Below, one piece after another: positions 11,882 to 22,520 of a stretch of 64,000 bases of DNA (positions within the stretch are counted from its first letter, which is position 1; each line of letters begins with the position of its first letter). Made by a program: the position numbers and the translations under genes. This DNA is from Gentiana macrophylla. Its lineage: Eukaryota > Streptophyta > Magnoliopsida > Gentianales > Gentianaceae. The notes beneath the pieces were generated by a model, which made no database searches, was not told the origin of the DNA, and was given only the letters and a program-made list of their open reading frames with translations. The DNA lies in the NCBI GenBank assembly GCA_026214975.1, contig CM047805.1, positions 5,456,001 to 5,520,000 on the forward strand. Reading direction: 5' to 3'.

Positions 11882-13150
11882 TCATGTTGTTGCATACGCA
11901 AGGACTTCTTGATCAGCTTTAAACATGGCCATGTCTTCCAGCTTAAGACTAACCCACGCCTCAATACAACCTTCATCAGGCGAGTCAATAAAACCAACTA
12001 CATTCTTGTGACTACTGCTGCCGAATCCAATCCAAATCGGCTTTCCCCATCCGAAATCAGCTTCGTATAGAGGAAATCTACAAAGACTCGTGAACAGAAA
12101 TGGAACAACGTCTTCTTCACCACCACTCGAAGGCGGCTTCTCCGTGTTAGAATTTATAGAATTCACATAATCGGAACCGCCGACACCGCGTATAGCTTCT
12201 CTCAGTTTTTGCACTACCCCAGAAATGGCTTCTTGTTCATCGTCGCCGCCGAGGGAAACAACGGCGATGGCAGGCCGAATGAAATTGCCAAAAGATTCTT
12301 CAGAAAGAGGTGGGACAACCCTTTTCCTGATGTTTACAATATGAAGGAGAATGGAGATTTTTTTAAGGTCGTCTTTTGTTTGAGTAGAGGAAACCATGAA
12401 ACGAGTCCATATAAAAGCTGATAATGCTTCTATTCGGGTTGTACGTGAGGTGTTTGTGTATTTGTCTCTGAGGTCATTGATCTTTGAGGCAGTGAATATA
12501 AACCTCTTAGTGATGATATCTTCTTTATTTATCATTCTACTTCTTGAGTCAGATTCACAAAAATCTGATCTCGGGGGAAAAAGTTTTGCCCCGTTGAATA
12601 TGGGAGATTGGATATCATCATTAACATCCCCACCACGTGAAATCGCAGCCCAGCTATTAGCAAACAAAGAGAAGGACCAACCATCACAGAGTTTGTGAGA
12701 AATTCCAACTCCAATGGCCAACCCTCCACAATTGAAGAAAGTGGTTTGGACAATAATGCAAGCATTTGTGTTAACATCATCAAGATTATGAGGGTTAAGC
12801 TTATCCAACTCAATTGGAATAGGTTCATTTATAACATCCAAAAGCTTACAATTAGCTTCAGCTTCGATGTACGTGATGCCTTGGTCGTTGCAGTTTACAT
12901 AGGTGTTGTCAACGATTCGTCCTGCAAGAGGATAGTAAATGGACAGTGTTTTCGATAAGGATTTTTTAAGACGGCTTGATATCTCTGAATTGGTGAGGCT
13001 GACACTGGCTTTGTAAAAGAGAGTATAAGGAATATGAATAGGAGGGCTCATTTGATCTATGAAAGAGAGCTTGTAGTTTGATAGATCATTTGGAGTTGGG
13101 GAAGATGGAATGATGATTTCTTTGGAAACTACTTTGATTTCAACCTCCAT
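11882..13150 (-). CDS. BAHD acyltransferase, vinorine-synthase-like, second copy
   Basis: An intact, intronless 422-residue BAHD protein, paralogous to the copy at 7039-8343 and in the same orientation 3.5 kb away. The N-terminal SSPTPNDLSNYKLSF, the YYPLAGR segment and the FNCGGLAIGVGISH strand are near-identical between copies. The HxxxD motif reads HKLCD at residues 152-156, so the fourth position is Cys, where its paralogues have Gly. The flanking GWSFSLF is normal. DFGWG is at 365-369, followed by KPIW. The loop after the REAIRGVGG helix (about 325-346) is rich in Ser, Asn, Glu and Gly and is the least conserved part. It probably acts in cytosolic acyl-CoA-dependent acylation of a specialised metabolite. 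The substrate is unknown. The start is chosen by alignment and by a TATA box about 65 bp upstream. Confidence 0.95.
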   Translation of the reverse strand: MEVEIKVVSKEIIIPSSPTPNDLSNYKLSFIDQMSPPIHIPYTLFYKASVSLTNSEISSRLKKSLSKTLSIYYPLAGRIVDNTYVNCNDQGITYIEAEANCKLLDVINEPIPIELDKLNPHNLDDVNTNACIIVQTTFFNCGGLAIGVGISHKLCDGWSFSLFANSWAAISRGGDVNDDIQSPIFNGAKLFPPRSDFCESDSRSRMINKEDIITKRFIFTASKINDLRDKYTNTSRTTRIEALSAFIWTRFMVSSTQTKDDLKKISILLHIVNIRKRVVPPLSEESFGNFIRPAIAVVSLGGDDEQEAISGVVQKLREAIRGVGGSDYVNSINSNTEKPPSSGGEEDVVPFLFTSLCRFPLYEADFGWGKPIWIGFGSSSHKNVVGFIDSPDEGCIEAWVSLKLEDMAMFKADQEVLAYATT

Positions 13151-13214
13151 ATTTTTTGTTTTTGTTTTTTGTAGACTATATTTTCATGTGTTTTGAAGAG
13201 TTAGTGGTTGAAAG

Positions 13215-13222
13215 TTATATAA
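13215..13222 (-). promoter_or_regulatory. Probable TATA box of the second BAHD gene
   Basis: The minus strand reads CTTATATAAC about 65 bp before the ATG, matching the position of TATA motifs at the two paralogues. Confidence 0.5.
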
Positions 13223-13267
13223 GGTGCAACTGGTTTTGGCTCACTAGCCTTGAATTTTAATTTTGGG

Positions 13268-13271
<4 letters not shown>

Positions 13272-13317
<46 letters not shown>
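13272..13317. repeat. Poly-T tract of about 46 bp
   Basis: An uninterrupted homopolymer just upstream of the second BAHD promoter. It could be the tail of an integrated retrocopy or a SINE on the minus strand, or a simple repeat. The length may be inaccurate because of sequencing error. Confidence 0.8.
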
Positions 13318-13558
13318 CCATGGTATCTCCATTTGTGAAGATTTGATACTTAAACAAATTCAGACTACACATTTTAAATCCAGCTTGAAAACAAATTGTT
13401 CCGTACAACTTAACTCCACGTATGGAAGGAGGGTGTATATAAAGACTTCTTCCATAGTACATACATAATGAGGCTTGGCCACTAGGCCAAAGATGAGGCC
13501 TGAGGACATGGAGGTCCTAGGTTTGAGTCCTAGTCTAGGCAAATTTGAGTGTGCTTTA

Positions 13559-13836
13559 TATGCCTTCCGTCTCAAAATATAAATTTGTTTAATTTTTTGT
13601 ATTGTCTCATAATATAAGACTCTGTAGAATACCAATCTAGCATTTATTGCGTTGTATTCTTCATTTTACCCACTTATTTATTGTGAATTCACCAACTTTC
13701 TATGTTTTACAACTATTATGTTAATAATAGTCAAAAAGAATTTTAGACTATTACTTTTAAAATTTGTAACACTCGTTCATTTTTTTGAATGGTATAAAAA
13801 CTTTAAACAAACTTATATTTTGGGTTGGTGGGAGTA
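13559..13836. mobile_element. Stowaway-like MITE
   Basis: The left end CTTCCGTCTCAAAATATAAAT and right end ACTTATATTTTGGGTTGGTGG followed by GAGTA are diverged inverted versions of the CTCCGTCCCAAAATATAAGT family end, flanked by TA. Confidence 0.6.
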
Positions 13837-13839
13837 TAA

Positions 13840-14624
13840 TTGTGCTATTGTTTCCGTAAAAGAAAAAACCTCCATACACACAGAAAAAACAACTCTTTAG
13901 GGAAATGGAAAATAAGAACAACTTTTTTTAACGATCCGACCCGAAACCCAAGTAATTCTGGATCAACCCGTTCATCCATTACCAGAGATGTCGAACATTT
14001 TTTAATCTCGAATCACAAAGTCTCATGCTACGAAAATAGTGTAGAAGCTAAAACGAATAAACTCGACTTTCTAGACAAAGTTTAAGTTCATGGAGTAACA
14101 CAGTATCGAGAGAGAGAAAAGGGTCACAAGTTCAAATCACGCTGCAAACATACCTACCCTAAACAAACTAACAAACAAACAAAAGTTCAAGTGTTGCACC
14201 TCCCGCCAGCTTAATTTTCAGTAGAGATTGATAATAATGACCTCTCTTCTATGATTTCACACATATTTCACCCAATTTGATAGCATTTCGGCTCTTTTCT
14301 ATCGTATAAAACACGCTTTACGTGTTATTTTATTACTTTTGGTTGCACATAGCAGATTAATTGGAAATCTCATTTTTTTATCATGGAAATGTGGATCTTT
14401 ATAGCACACGGGTACCTTATACCCTACTCTAATTACGCTTTGTTTGTTGTTCGCGTCTTTGTTCAAGGTTTTCCGATTATTAATATAATCGGAAATGGTG
14501 AGATACGATGATGATAGCATGTTGTTTGGGCCGAGCTACACCCTCCATGCAGCTCAGTTCGCCGGTCAAGCCAGACCCTCACCTTATTCCTCCGGCCGAA
14601 GTGCTATCGACTCAGATAGCATAC

Positions 14625-14669
<45 letters not shown>

Positions 14670-14880
14670 GTTAGACTATATCTTTGCTAGGGCAATTTAG
14701 ACGAAAAAGAATAGAAAAAGATATTATTATGATATTAGATGGAACTATTATGATATGGATATTTCAGATTAGGAAGTACTGGGAATGGTCGAAAAACAGG
14801 GGAGTTCTACCCGTATTTTCTGAGCCGAAGAATGAGGGTTTAAAACCTCAAAAAGTTGAGTCATTTTATTCAGCTATTGA
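13840..14880. other. Intergenic, contains an (ATT)n microsatellite
   Basis: Nothing coding is supported. A perfect ATT trinucleotide repeat of about 40 bp occupies 14629-14669. Confidence 0.45.
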
Positions 14881-15830
14881 GTGAAATTAAAGCATGGGTT
14901 TTACTCTACTATGGATAATTCACCATCTTCTTTGTCGATTTCATGGGATTTGAGCTCTATTCATGTATGACACTCAATTGAAGTATAATTCCGAATTTAG
15001 CAATAATTTTCTGTTTGATGGCTTTATTTAGTTTAATTGCATCTTTGCTTTGTGCTTTTGTTGAGATTATGAGTAGTTAAACACCTTTGTGGCTTGGGTG
15101 ATGAATTTGGACTAGATATCTTGTAATTGCTTGGATTCAAGTTGGGTAGTCTCGTATGTTCTTAGTTTGTTCAAGTCATGATGATTGATCTTCATGGTGT
15201 GATTAATTTGTGACTAATTGCATTATCATAGTGTTGATTCGAGGCGTAATTGTAATAATTGGCATGAACACTAGTCACCATGAGCGCTTAGTAAAATCAT
15301 CTAGAGATAGAATTGATTTCTAGAGTGTGTGTTACCTAATCTTAGATTAGGCAATTCATAGCACTTTAATGCGTAGCCATTCACTCAAATCTAGTCCTAG
15401 CCGATAGATAGATGTTTGGTTATAGTTCGTGAATGCGAAAGATCGATTTACGTTAACTTAGTGAATTGCACATTGAATGTGTTGAGAACTCATTAGTGAA
15501 GCATGATTCCGAGTAGTTACAAGATCTTATATCTAATTCGCTGGAACATCACCCGAGCCACCTCGTTTCATATCATTTCTCCTTCATCTGAGTCATTTTA
15601 GCCTTAGTTAATTGCACTTTTAGTTTGTTTTCATAACTAGTTTAAGTTGCTTTTGTAGTTGATTAAAAACCACTTCTCAAGTTATGGATACACCTAACTA
15701 AATGTTTGTGCCACTTTGGTACTCAATTGAGATTTCTCCCTGTGGTTACGATCTTGACTCACCTAGCTAGACTACAGTAGACCCGGTACTCCGCCGGTAA
15801 GATTGGATACCTAGAGAGGTTTATCAAGCT
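14881..15830 (+). mobile_element. Tat-like Gypsy non-coding remnant
   Basis: The segment is non-coding and includes TCTCCCTGTGGTTACGATCTTGAC followed by CAGTAGACCCGGTACTCCG, the kind of phrase (cctgtgg-ttcga) found in non-coding parts of plant Tat-lineage Ty3/Gypsy elements. An inverted, diverged copy of this phrase lies at 16196-16275. Family assignment is from memory of such repeats and is tentative. Confidence 0.35.
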
Positions 15831-16195
15831 TTATTAGAGATGGTAGTTCAACAAAGTTTCCTATATCTCAGCAAATAAAAGGGTTTTATAGTGAAACTTT
15901 CTTAAGGCAACAACATGGTAAAAAAACCTCTCTACTAGGAGCCATTATCTGCTGCTACACCGAATGTGTCGTTGTGTAGAATTTGGACTTCTTGTAAGCT
16001 ATCTATTCTTCTCATAAGATGAATCTTCAACCTCAAGTGGTTGTGTTTGTCTTTGAGGAATTTGCTTCTGTGTTTCTCCTTAGAGTTTGATGAAATTGCC
16101 TTAAGAAGGTTGGAATTATCCATTACCCTCTTCTCGAGTTGCTTGACATGTTGCTTGAGAAGGACACACTGGTGACCAAAATAGTGACGACCAAC
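15831..16195. other. Spacer between inverted Tat-like segments, no gene seen
   Basis: A minus-strand 62-codon frame at 15935-16123 is rich in Lys, Asn and Leu but matches no family I recognise. Confidence 0.3.
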
Positions 16196-18800
16196 CTTGA
16201 CCGACAGAGTACCGGGTCGGAAGTATTATAGAGGTGAGCAAGGTCGTATCCCACGGAGAATTAAACGAGTACCAAAGTCGTTATCAGACTTAGTTTAAGA
16301 GAATCAAAGTTTGATCACGGCAAATTTATACTAAAACGATATTTAAACTAGAGATAAAGAGAGAAAGAGGCATAGCCAAATCACGATCCAATTGAATATT
16401 TTCGCCCCTCTAATAAATTATTTGGAAATGGAAACTACCAACCAACCATCCTAATGCTTATATCGACTTGTTCATGGGCGCAAACTCCTAAGATAGTAGA
16501 TGCCATGCAACAACCTAGCACCCTTTGCCCGGTTCAACAGTCCGCCTTTAAGGATTTAACTGACCGAAACAAGATTAACGTGCTAGAGCCGCTTGATTTA
16601 CACCGACAAACCTCGTTACGCAATCGATCTAAACAACTCAGTAAATTGTAATTAACAATCTTAAAACCCTTTTCCCACACCCCTTCGCAACATAAATTTA
16701 TAAAAGTGGTGTGTGTTCATGAACTAGGTGTACATTCTAATTCAAGCATTAACAACTGGTTTTAAGACATGAATTAAATCGATACAACAACAATTAAACA
16801 CTACTCATTCACAATTTCATCAATTAGAGGGTGATTTATTCAATCTTCACATGACTTGGCTATGAAATGTTTAGCTACTCATTATTAAACAAGAAATAAC
16901 AATTAAAGATAAAATCAAAGCCATGAAAGAGATAGAAACTAAGATTGAGTACCAAAATCGTAGCAAAAGTCGGATTACATCAAGCTCCAACACCACCCAA
17001 TGTCAATTGATGATGAAGAAGGACCAAAATGACAAAATCCACGAGTTGAGCTAGCAATCTAAGCTAAATTAAGTTTAATACAAGAGGATTTTATGTAGAA
17101 ATGAGTTTATGGGAGTAAAAGAGGATGGGGGTCAAAACTAATCTAATAGTTAGGGTTTGGGAGGATGGAGAATGCTGAAAAATTTGTGTAAAAATGTATC
17201 TAGGTGCAGAAAATCGACCCGGTGTGTCCGCACTAGACCTCAGTGTGCTTGCACTGAGTGTTCTGTGCTAAAATTGAACTTTCTGTCCGTCCCGCTAAGC
17301 GTCCGCAAGATACATCCGTGCGCCCAAGATCGATCCTCGAACTTTCAGCACTGACGGCCTTCAGTAATTTGGCAATATCTTTGGGTGTATAGCTCCGATT
17401 CGAGTGATTCAAGTTGCGTTGGAAATATCATTCAATTATCTACAACTTTAATGAAGATTAAAAGTCCAGAAAAAGCATGTAACTGCGAGAAAATGGCAGA
17501 TAAAGTGAATGTAGGCTAAAAACACCAACTATATTTGATCCGTTTCCATCCCCGTGCTTCGTTTATTCCACTCTAAGTCTCATTCCTTGTCTTCCGGGCT
17601 CTAACTCACCTAGATCCTGCATCACAACATTCAAACACATACCGAGCATAACTCCGCAAGATAACTAGGGCTCGAAAGTGGTCAAAATACCGTAAAATGG
17701 TGGTGAGTTTTCCATCTATTTGACTGTTTGCCTCAAAGTGAGTGTACAATGCATTTTGCCTTATAAATGGTCTAAAACTACCCAATACAAGCCAAAAGTA
17801 TCATAAATGGGGGTTAAAACATGCACTGATGAATAGTAAAATTGACTATCATCACATAGTAGTACTGTAGTAGTAGATGACATCTCCATGACCAATGTAA
17901 CTTATACTATTTGGGCTATCCCTTTACCACGGTATTGAGATGGTGCCCCGCAGCTCTGGTGAATCTTCTTATTACCCTATAGTAGAGTTAAGACGGTCGA
18001 GATTGGATAAGAGTTGAATCAAAGCACCCCAAAGTTTAGGACCTTCGAGTTTGGAGACATAATGATAAGAACCTTGTCGTGAGAGAATGAAATGAATCAC
18101 ACTTTCCCTTGAAGTAGGAGTTTTTGTAAGATTCACCGGAACAAATGGCTCTATTCTCTAGGCTCTTCCTCTGACGCCAAATGATGAAGAAAAGAAATCG
18201 CCGCGTGAAATAGTAAAATCTGAAGTTTTGGTATATGAACGTTGAGGCCTCCTATGGCGGCGTACATACATTAAACCACATGCATTAATGACAATGGGGG
18301 TGGGGGAGTAATGAAACCCATTGTTCCACAAAGTGGCTGCCTATGTATCACAAAGAGAAATCAAATTTTTGTGGTTCACAAAAGAAGTGATTGTACCTTG
18401 GTCATTGCATAAATAGACGTTATATGTGAAATAATACGTGAATGTGACGTAGGAAAAAAATCAGAATTGATGCCATGATAGTAAGGTTGTTGGATGAATG
18501 TGAGTGCATGGAGAGAATGTTACTCATACGCATATCCCGTTATAGGCTCAGTGTGTTTGGACATACTTTTATTCAATTTCTTACCCTACTAAGAAAACAA
18601 GATTATTCATTTAAATAAAATAATCGTCTCTCTCTTACTTTTCTCCCCCACGATAAATCACAGACACACGAAACCGATACGACTCAAAGTCTCAAACACA
18701 ATTCAATCAAAATTTACTTTCTAAATACATAATAATCCAAAAATTCCATATCGAAACTGACATATATCAAAAGCTTGAATCTTCATCAAAAAAAAAAAAG
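16196..18800 (-). mobile_element. Tat-like Gypsy non-coding remnant, inverted orientation
   Basis: The start (GAGTACCGGGTCGG, GTATCCCACGGAGAATTAA, CGAGTACCAAAG) is an inverted version of 15705-15795. Beyond it there is about 2.5 kb of degraded sequence without a supported coding frame. The right border is unknown and the assigned end is arbitrary. Confidence 0.3.
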
Positions 18801-18962
18801 AAAAAATTCAAAAGCTTGAATCAAACCAAGGTTGTGGGCTTGGGGTGGCTAAGCCCATCCATATATTTTTTTATGCCCATAACGGGATTCGAACACTGGT
18901 TTTCATACCAGATTATAGTCTAACTCACCACTGTAATCGACGTCACTCAAGCGCCATCTAGT

Positions 18963-19138
18963 CAAGGACGTAGCCAATGTATAGTTGTAGGGGGCTAAGC
19001 CCATCGGATAAAAAAATATTACACTAAAATACTTAGGTGGTCCAGTTTGATCTATATAATATTCTTAATCCAGCACACTCGACGAACTCTACATAGTCCA
19101 TTAGCCCATCCTAAGTCAAAATTCTGGCTCCGTCCTTG
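18963..19138. mobile_element. hAT-like MITE, copy 2, with 8-bp target duplication
   Basis: It begins CAAGGACGTAGCCA and ends TGGCTCCGTCCTTG, inverted copies. It is flanked by CATCTAGT (18955-18962) and CATCCAGT (19139-19146), an 8-bp target duplication with one mismatch, which is typical for hAT elements. It is homologous over its length to the copy at 2059-2237. Confidence 0.72.
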
Positions 19139-19179
19139 CATCCAGTTGTTTTCTTTGTTACGCAAAAAAACATAGAGAA

Positions 19180-19900
19180 TTAGGGATAAAGACAACATTT
19201 AGAATATTTTTAAGTAACATGACAACCCAATATTTTTATAGGGAAAATGACAACTCTTATTATTTTCATAGTCTGAAGGACAAAACCTAAAAAAACATTA
19301 AAAAAAATAAAATATAAAAAAATCCGACGCGCTGGAACGGACGCTGCTCCAGTTTGTTTGGTTTTTTCCCCTCTTTCCTCCCCTATTTTTAAACACTCAT
19401 ATCTTTTGATCTAGAGATTCAAATACTATAAAAATTTCACTGAATTTTTTACTTTTTGATGCTCTTCGTTTTGAGACTTGATTCGATATAATTACATATT
19501 TTTAGTAAAATTTACTGTGAAATTCACTCAATAATATTTACAGTGAATCCTCAAAATCAAATGAATTTAATAATAATTTCGAATAATAATGAATTTCGAC
19601 AGATGGATTTTAAAATCACGTCGAAATATATTGAATGTGATCAAAATAAATAAAGATAAAAAATAAAAAAATTGGTGAAAGAATTTTTAAATTTGGAGTT
19701 ATAGATTGAGAAATATAATTGTTTAAAAAAGATGAATAACAAAAAAACTATGTTGTTTTTTTTTTTTTCCTTTTTTTTTTCGGAAAAAGGCTCCAAAAAA
19801 TTAAAAAAATAAAATAAAATAGTTTTGCGTTTTATGTAAAAGTTTTAAAAAGATGTCATTCTCCATAATTGCTGAAATGTTGGTGTCATTTTTCCCCATT
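19180..19900 (+). repeat. Dispersed repeat family X, copy 1
   Basis: The core (about 19375-19640) includes AAACACTCATATCTTTTGATC, then TTTGAGACTTGATTCGATAT and ATAATTACATA. The same phrases occur in inverted orientation at about 40380-40640. It is non-coding and its ends are uncertain. It seems to be an undescribed non-autonomous element seen twice in this window. Confidence 0.55.
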
Positions 19901-19914
19901 TCCCCCTAAAAATA

Positions 19915-20021
19915 TATATATAATCCGGTACAACACAGTCGGTTATATTAATACAATCCACCCGACCATACATAGATAGTCCACTAGTCCACCAAACAAT
20001 AAATTATTGCCTCCGTCCTTG
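19915..20021. mobile_element. hAT-like MITE, partial copy 3
   Basis: Phrases such as CCACCCGACCATACATAGATAGTCC and the end GCCTCCGTCCTTG match the right half of copies 1 and 2. The left end is missing. Confidence 0.45.
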
Positions 20022-20416
20022 AATCAAACAAATCAAACGAAGAAAAGGAAAAACCCCAATTACAACAATATTTTTATTAATAAGACCAATTGATATTTGA
20101 TAGATATAAATGCTTATTATAACAACACACTTTCTTCCCCCACCAAAACAAAAACAAAACAAACGAAAAAAAAACACCACACTTTTATTAATTGGACCAA
20201 TTAATTGATAAGAAGACTCATATGAATTAAACACCACACTTTCCGATACGGGCATAATGGTTATATCACAACGGTGATTTATGGTTAAGTTTAAATTAAT
20301 CATGATGTAATCTAACATTATCCACAGTACAGATCACCCGTTGTGTCACTCGTTGTTGCACTACCATTATGCCGTATCATTACTCTTTCTGAAAAGTCAA
20401 ACACTAAAACATACAA

Positions 20417-21672
20417 TTATGTTGCTGTGTATGCAAGGAACTCTTGATCAGCTTCAAACTTAGCCATGTCCTCAGACTTGAGAGTGATCCAAGCCTCAAT
20501 GTCACCTTGAGATAATGAGTCCAAGAAAATAGCTATATTCTTTTGATGACTGCTGCCTAATCCAAACCACAACGGCTTTCCCCATCCGAAATCAACTTCA
20601 TATACTGGAAATCTACAAATACTCGAGAAAGAAAATGTCACCACCTCACCACTTAAAAATTTCTTCAAGATGTCATTCAAAGAATCCAAACTCTGGGTTC
20701 CTTCCGGAGTTTAGTCACATAAACTCCGTCGATATTGCGTATAGCTTCTCTCATTTTTCCACTACCCGACCTTCTTCATTATCACCAAGGGAAGGCACTG
20801 CGTGCTCAATGAAATTACCGGATAACTCATCGGGAAATGGTGGAACAGCCCTTCTTCTGATATTAACAGCATGAAGCTGAATAAATGATCTTTTCGGGTC
20901 AGCTTTCGCTTCAGCGCAAGCCAGAAAACAAGACCAAATAAAAGCAGACAGGGCTTCGATTCTGGTTGCACGCGTTGTGGTTGTGTATTTGTCTCTGAGT
21001 TCATTGATCTTTGAGGCAGTGAACACAAACCGCTTAGTCATTCTGCTTTCATTAATCAACCAAAGTTTTGGGTCAAATCCACCCAAATCTGATACCGGCG
21101 GGAATAGGGTTGCCCCGTCAAACACCGGAGCTCGTATATGAACAGCCTCATCATCCCCACGTGAAATCGCAGCCCAGCAATTGAAAAACAAGAAAGACGA
21201 CCAACCATCACCAAGTTTGTGAAAATGCAATCCCAATGGCCAGCCCTCCACATTTGAAGAAAGTGGTTTGGACGATAACACAAACATCATCTCTAACATC
21301 ATCAAGATTTCGAGGGCAAAGCCTATCCAATTCCTGTGGGATGGGTTTGTTTAAAACATCCAAAAGCTTACAATCAGCTAGAGCTTCCACAAACGGAACG
21401 CCTTCGTCGTTGCAGTTGACGTGGGTGTTGTCAACGATTCGTCCTGCAAGAGGATAGTAAATAGATAGTGTTTTTGATAAGGATTTTTTAAGATGGCTTG
21501 ATATCTCTAAATTGTTGAGGCCACCTGTGGCTTCATAGAAGAAAGTATGAGGCATAAAAACAGGAACAGTTAGTTGATCTAGGAAAGAGAACTTGTAGTT
21601 GGATACATCATTTGGTGTTGGGGAGGATGGAGGGATGATTTCTGTGGAAACTACTTTGATTTCAAGCTTCAT
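20417..21672 (-). pseudogene. BAHD acyltransferase pseudogene, third copy
   Basis: The sequence is homologous along its whole length to the two intact BAHD genes and in the same orientation, but the frame is broken. The N-terminal part (21672-21208) reads through SSPTPNDVSNYKFSF, YYPLAGR and CGGLAIGIAF, and loses frame just before the HxxxD motif at about 21230. The middle part (to about 20758) reads HKLGDGWS, then the NIRRR segment. A second shift falls in the helix corresponding to REAIR (about 20757) and a third near 20700. The C-terminal part (20689-20417) has DFGWGKPLW and ends LAYTAT. The motifs remain recognisable, so decay is recent. A TATA box is retained. Confidence 0.9.
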
Positions 21673-21747
21673 AATTAATATAATTTTTTTTTTCTTTCTT
21701 TTAGATTTGGGATTCTTGTGTGCTCAAAAGCTATAGGTGGCTGAAAG

Positions 21748-21757
21748 ATTATATAAT
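21748..21757 (-). promoter_or_regulatory. Probable TATA box of the BAHD pseudogene
   Basis: The minus strand reads TATTATATAATC about 80 bp upstream of the old ATG, matching its paralogues. Confidence 0.4.
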
Positions 21758-21809
21758 ATGCCAATCAAATTGTGAGACATGATTACTTGACACTTTTGAA
21801 CGCCTAAAG

Positions 21810-22520
21810 AATTATAAGAAGCTTTTACTTCAACCAATTGGTTTTAAGACAAATGATGAAGTCACTTGGTCTTAACTTGGTATCGGAGGCAGAGGTAATG
21901 AGATCGAACCCTGGTTGGAACAATATTTAAAAAATAAATAAAAATTATGCAAGTGTTGGGACAGATTATTACACTCTTGAATGAAAATTTTGTGCAAGTG
22001 TTGGCAATCACAAGTGTTGGACAGATTGCCAACACTTGAGGGTAGTGTTGGAATTTCTGTTCTTGAATCTTTAAAGAAATATAATAGTCGCTTTTTACTT
22101 CAACCAATTAGTTTTAGTCTGATAAATAGTAACAATCTAAACGCAACCAACACAAGTGTATTTTGTTTTGTAAATGCTTGATCTTAACACAACCAATTTG
22201 GTTTTAGACAACTGACACACTCTTGAATCTTAAAGAAATACAATGAGTGCTTTTACTTCAACAAATTAGTTTTAGTCAACGCTAAGTCATTGATATTAAC
22301 ACAACCAATTGGTTCTTGATCTTAACACAAGTCTATTTTGTTTTATAAGTCACGATGATATAATACAAAGACAACCAATTGGTTGCTTGATCTTAGCACA
22401 AGTGTATTTTGTTTTGTAAGCGTTTGATCTTAACACAAACGCTTGATCTTAACACAACCAATTTTTTTTTAGTACAACGGTAATTGCTTGATGTTCACAC
22501 AAGTGTATTTTATTTTGTAT
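21810..22520. repeat. Degenerate cluster of SINE-like repeats
   Basis: The phrases CTTTTACTTCAACCAATTGG, TTGATCTTAACACAA and AAGTGTATTTTGTTTTGTAA recur at least four times at irregular spacing. One unit contains GGTATCGGAGGCAGAGG then GAGATCGAACCCTGG, resembling tRNA-derived A/B box regions. The same CAACCAATTGGTTTTAAG phrase occurs at 5331-5660. Confidence 0.5.

Noticed and set aside
12209..12958. Plus- and minus-strand frames overlapping the second BAHD
   Set aside because: They are shadows of the intact BAHD gene in other frames.
13244..13468. Poly-Phe and poly-Lys frames
   Set aside because: They are produced by the long T homopolymer.
13460..13550. tRNA-like sequence with GGTTTGAGTCCTAG
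   Set aside because: A B-box-like phrase is present, but I could not draw a cloverleaf with acceptor and anticodon stems. At most it is a SINE fragment.
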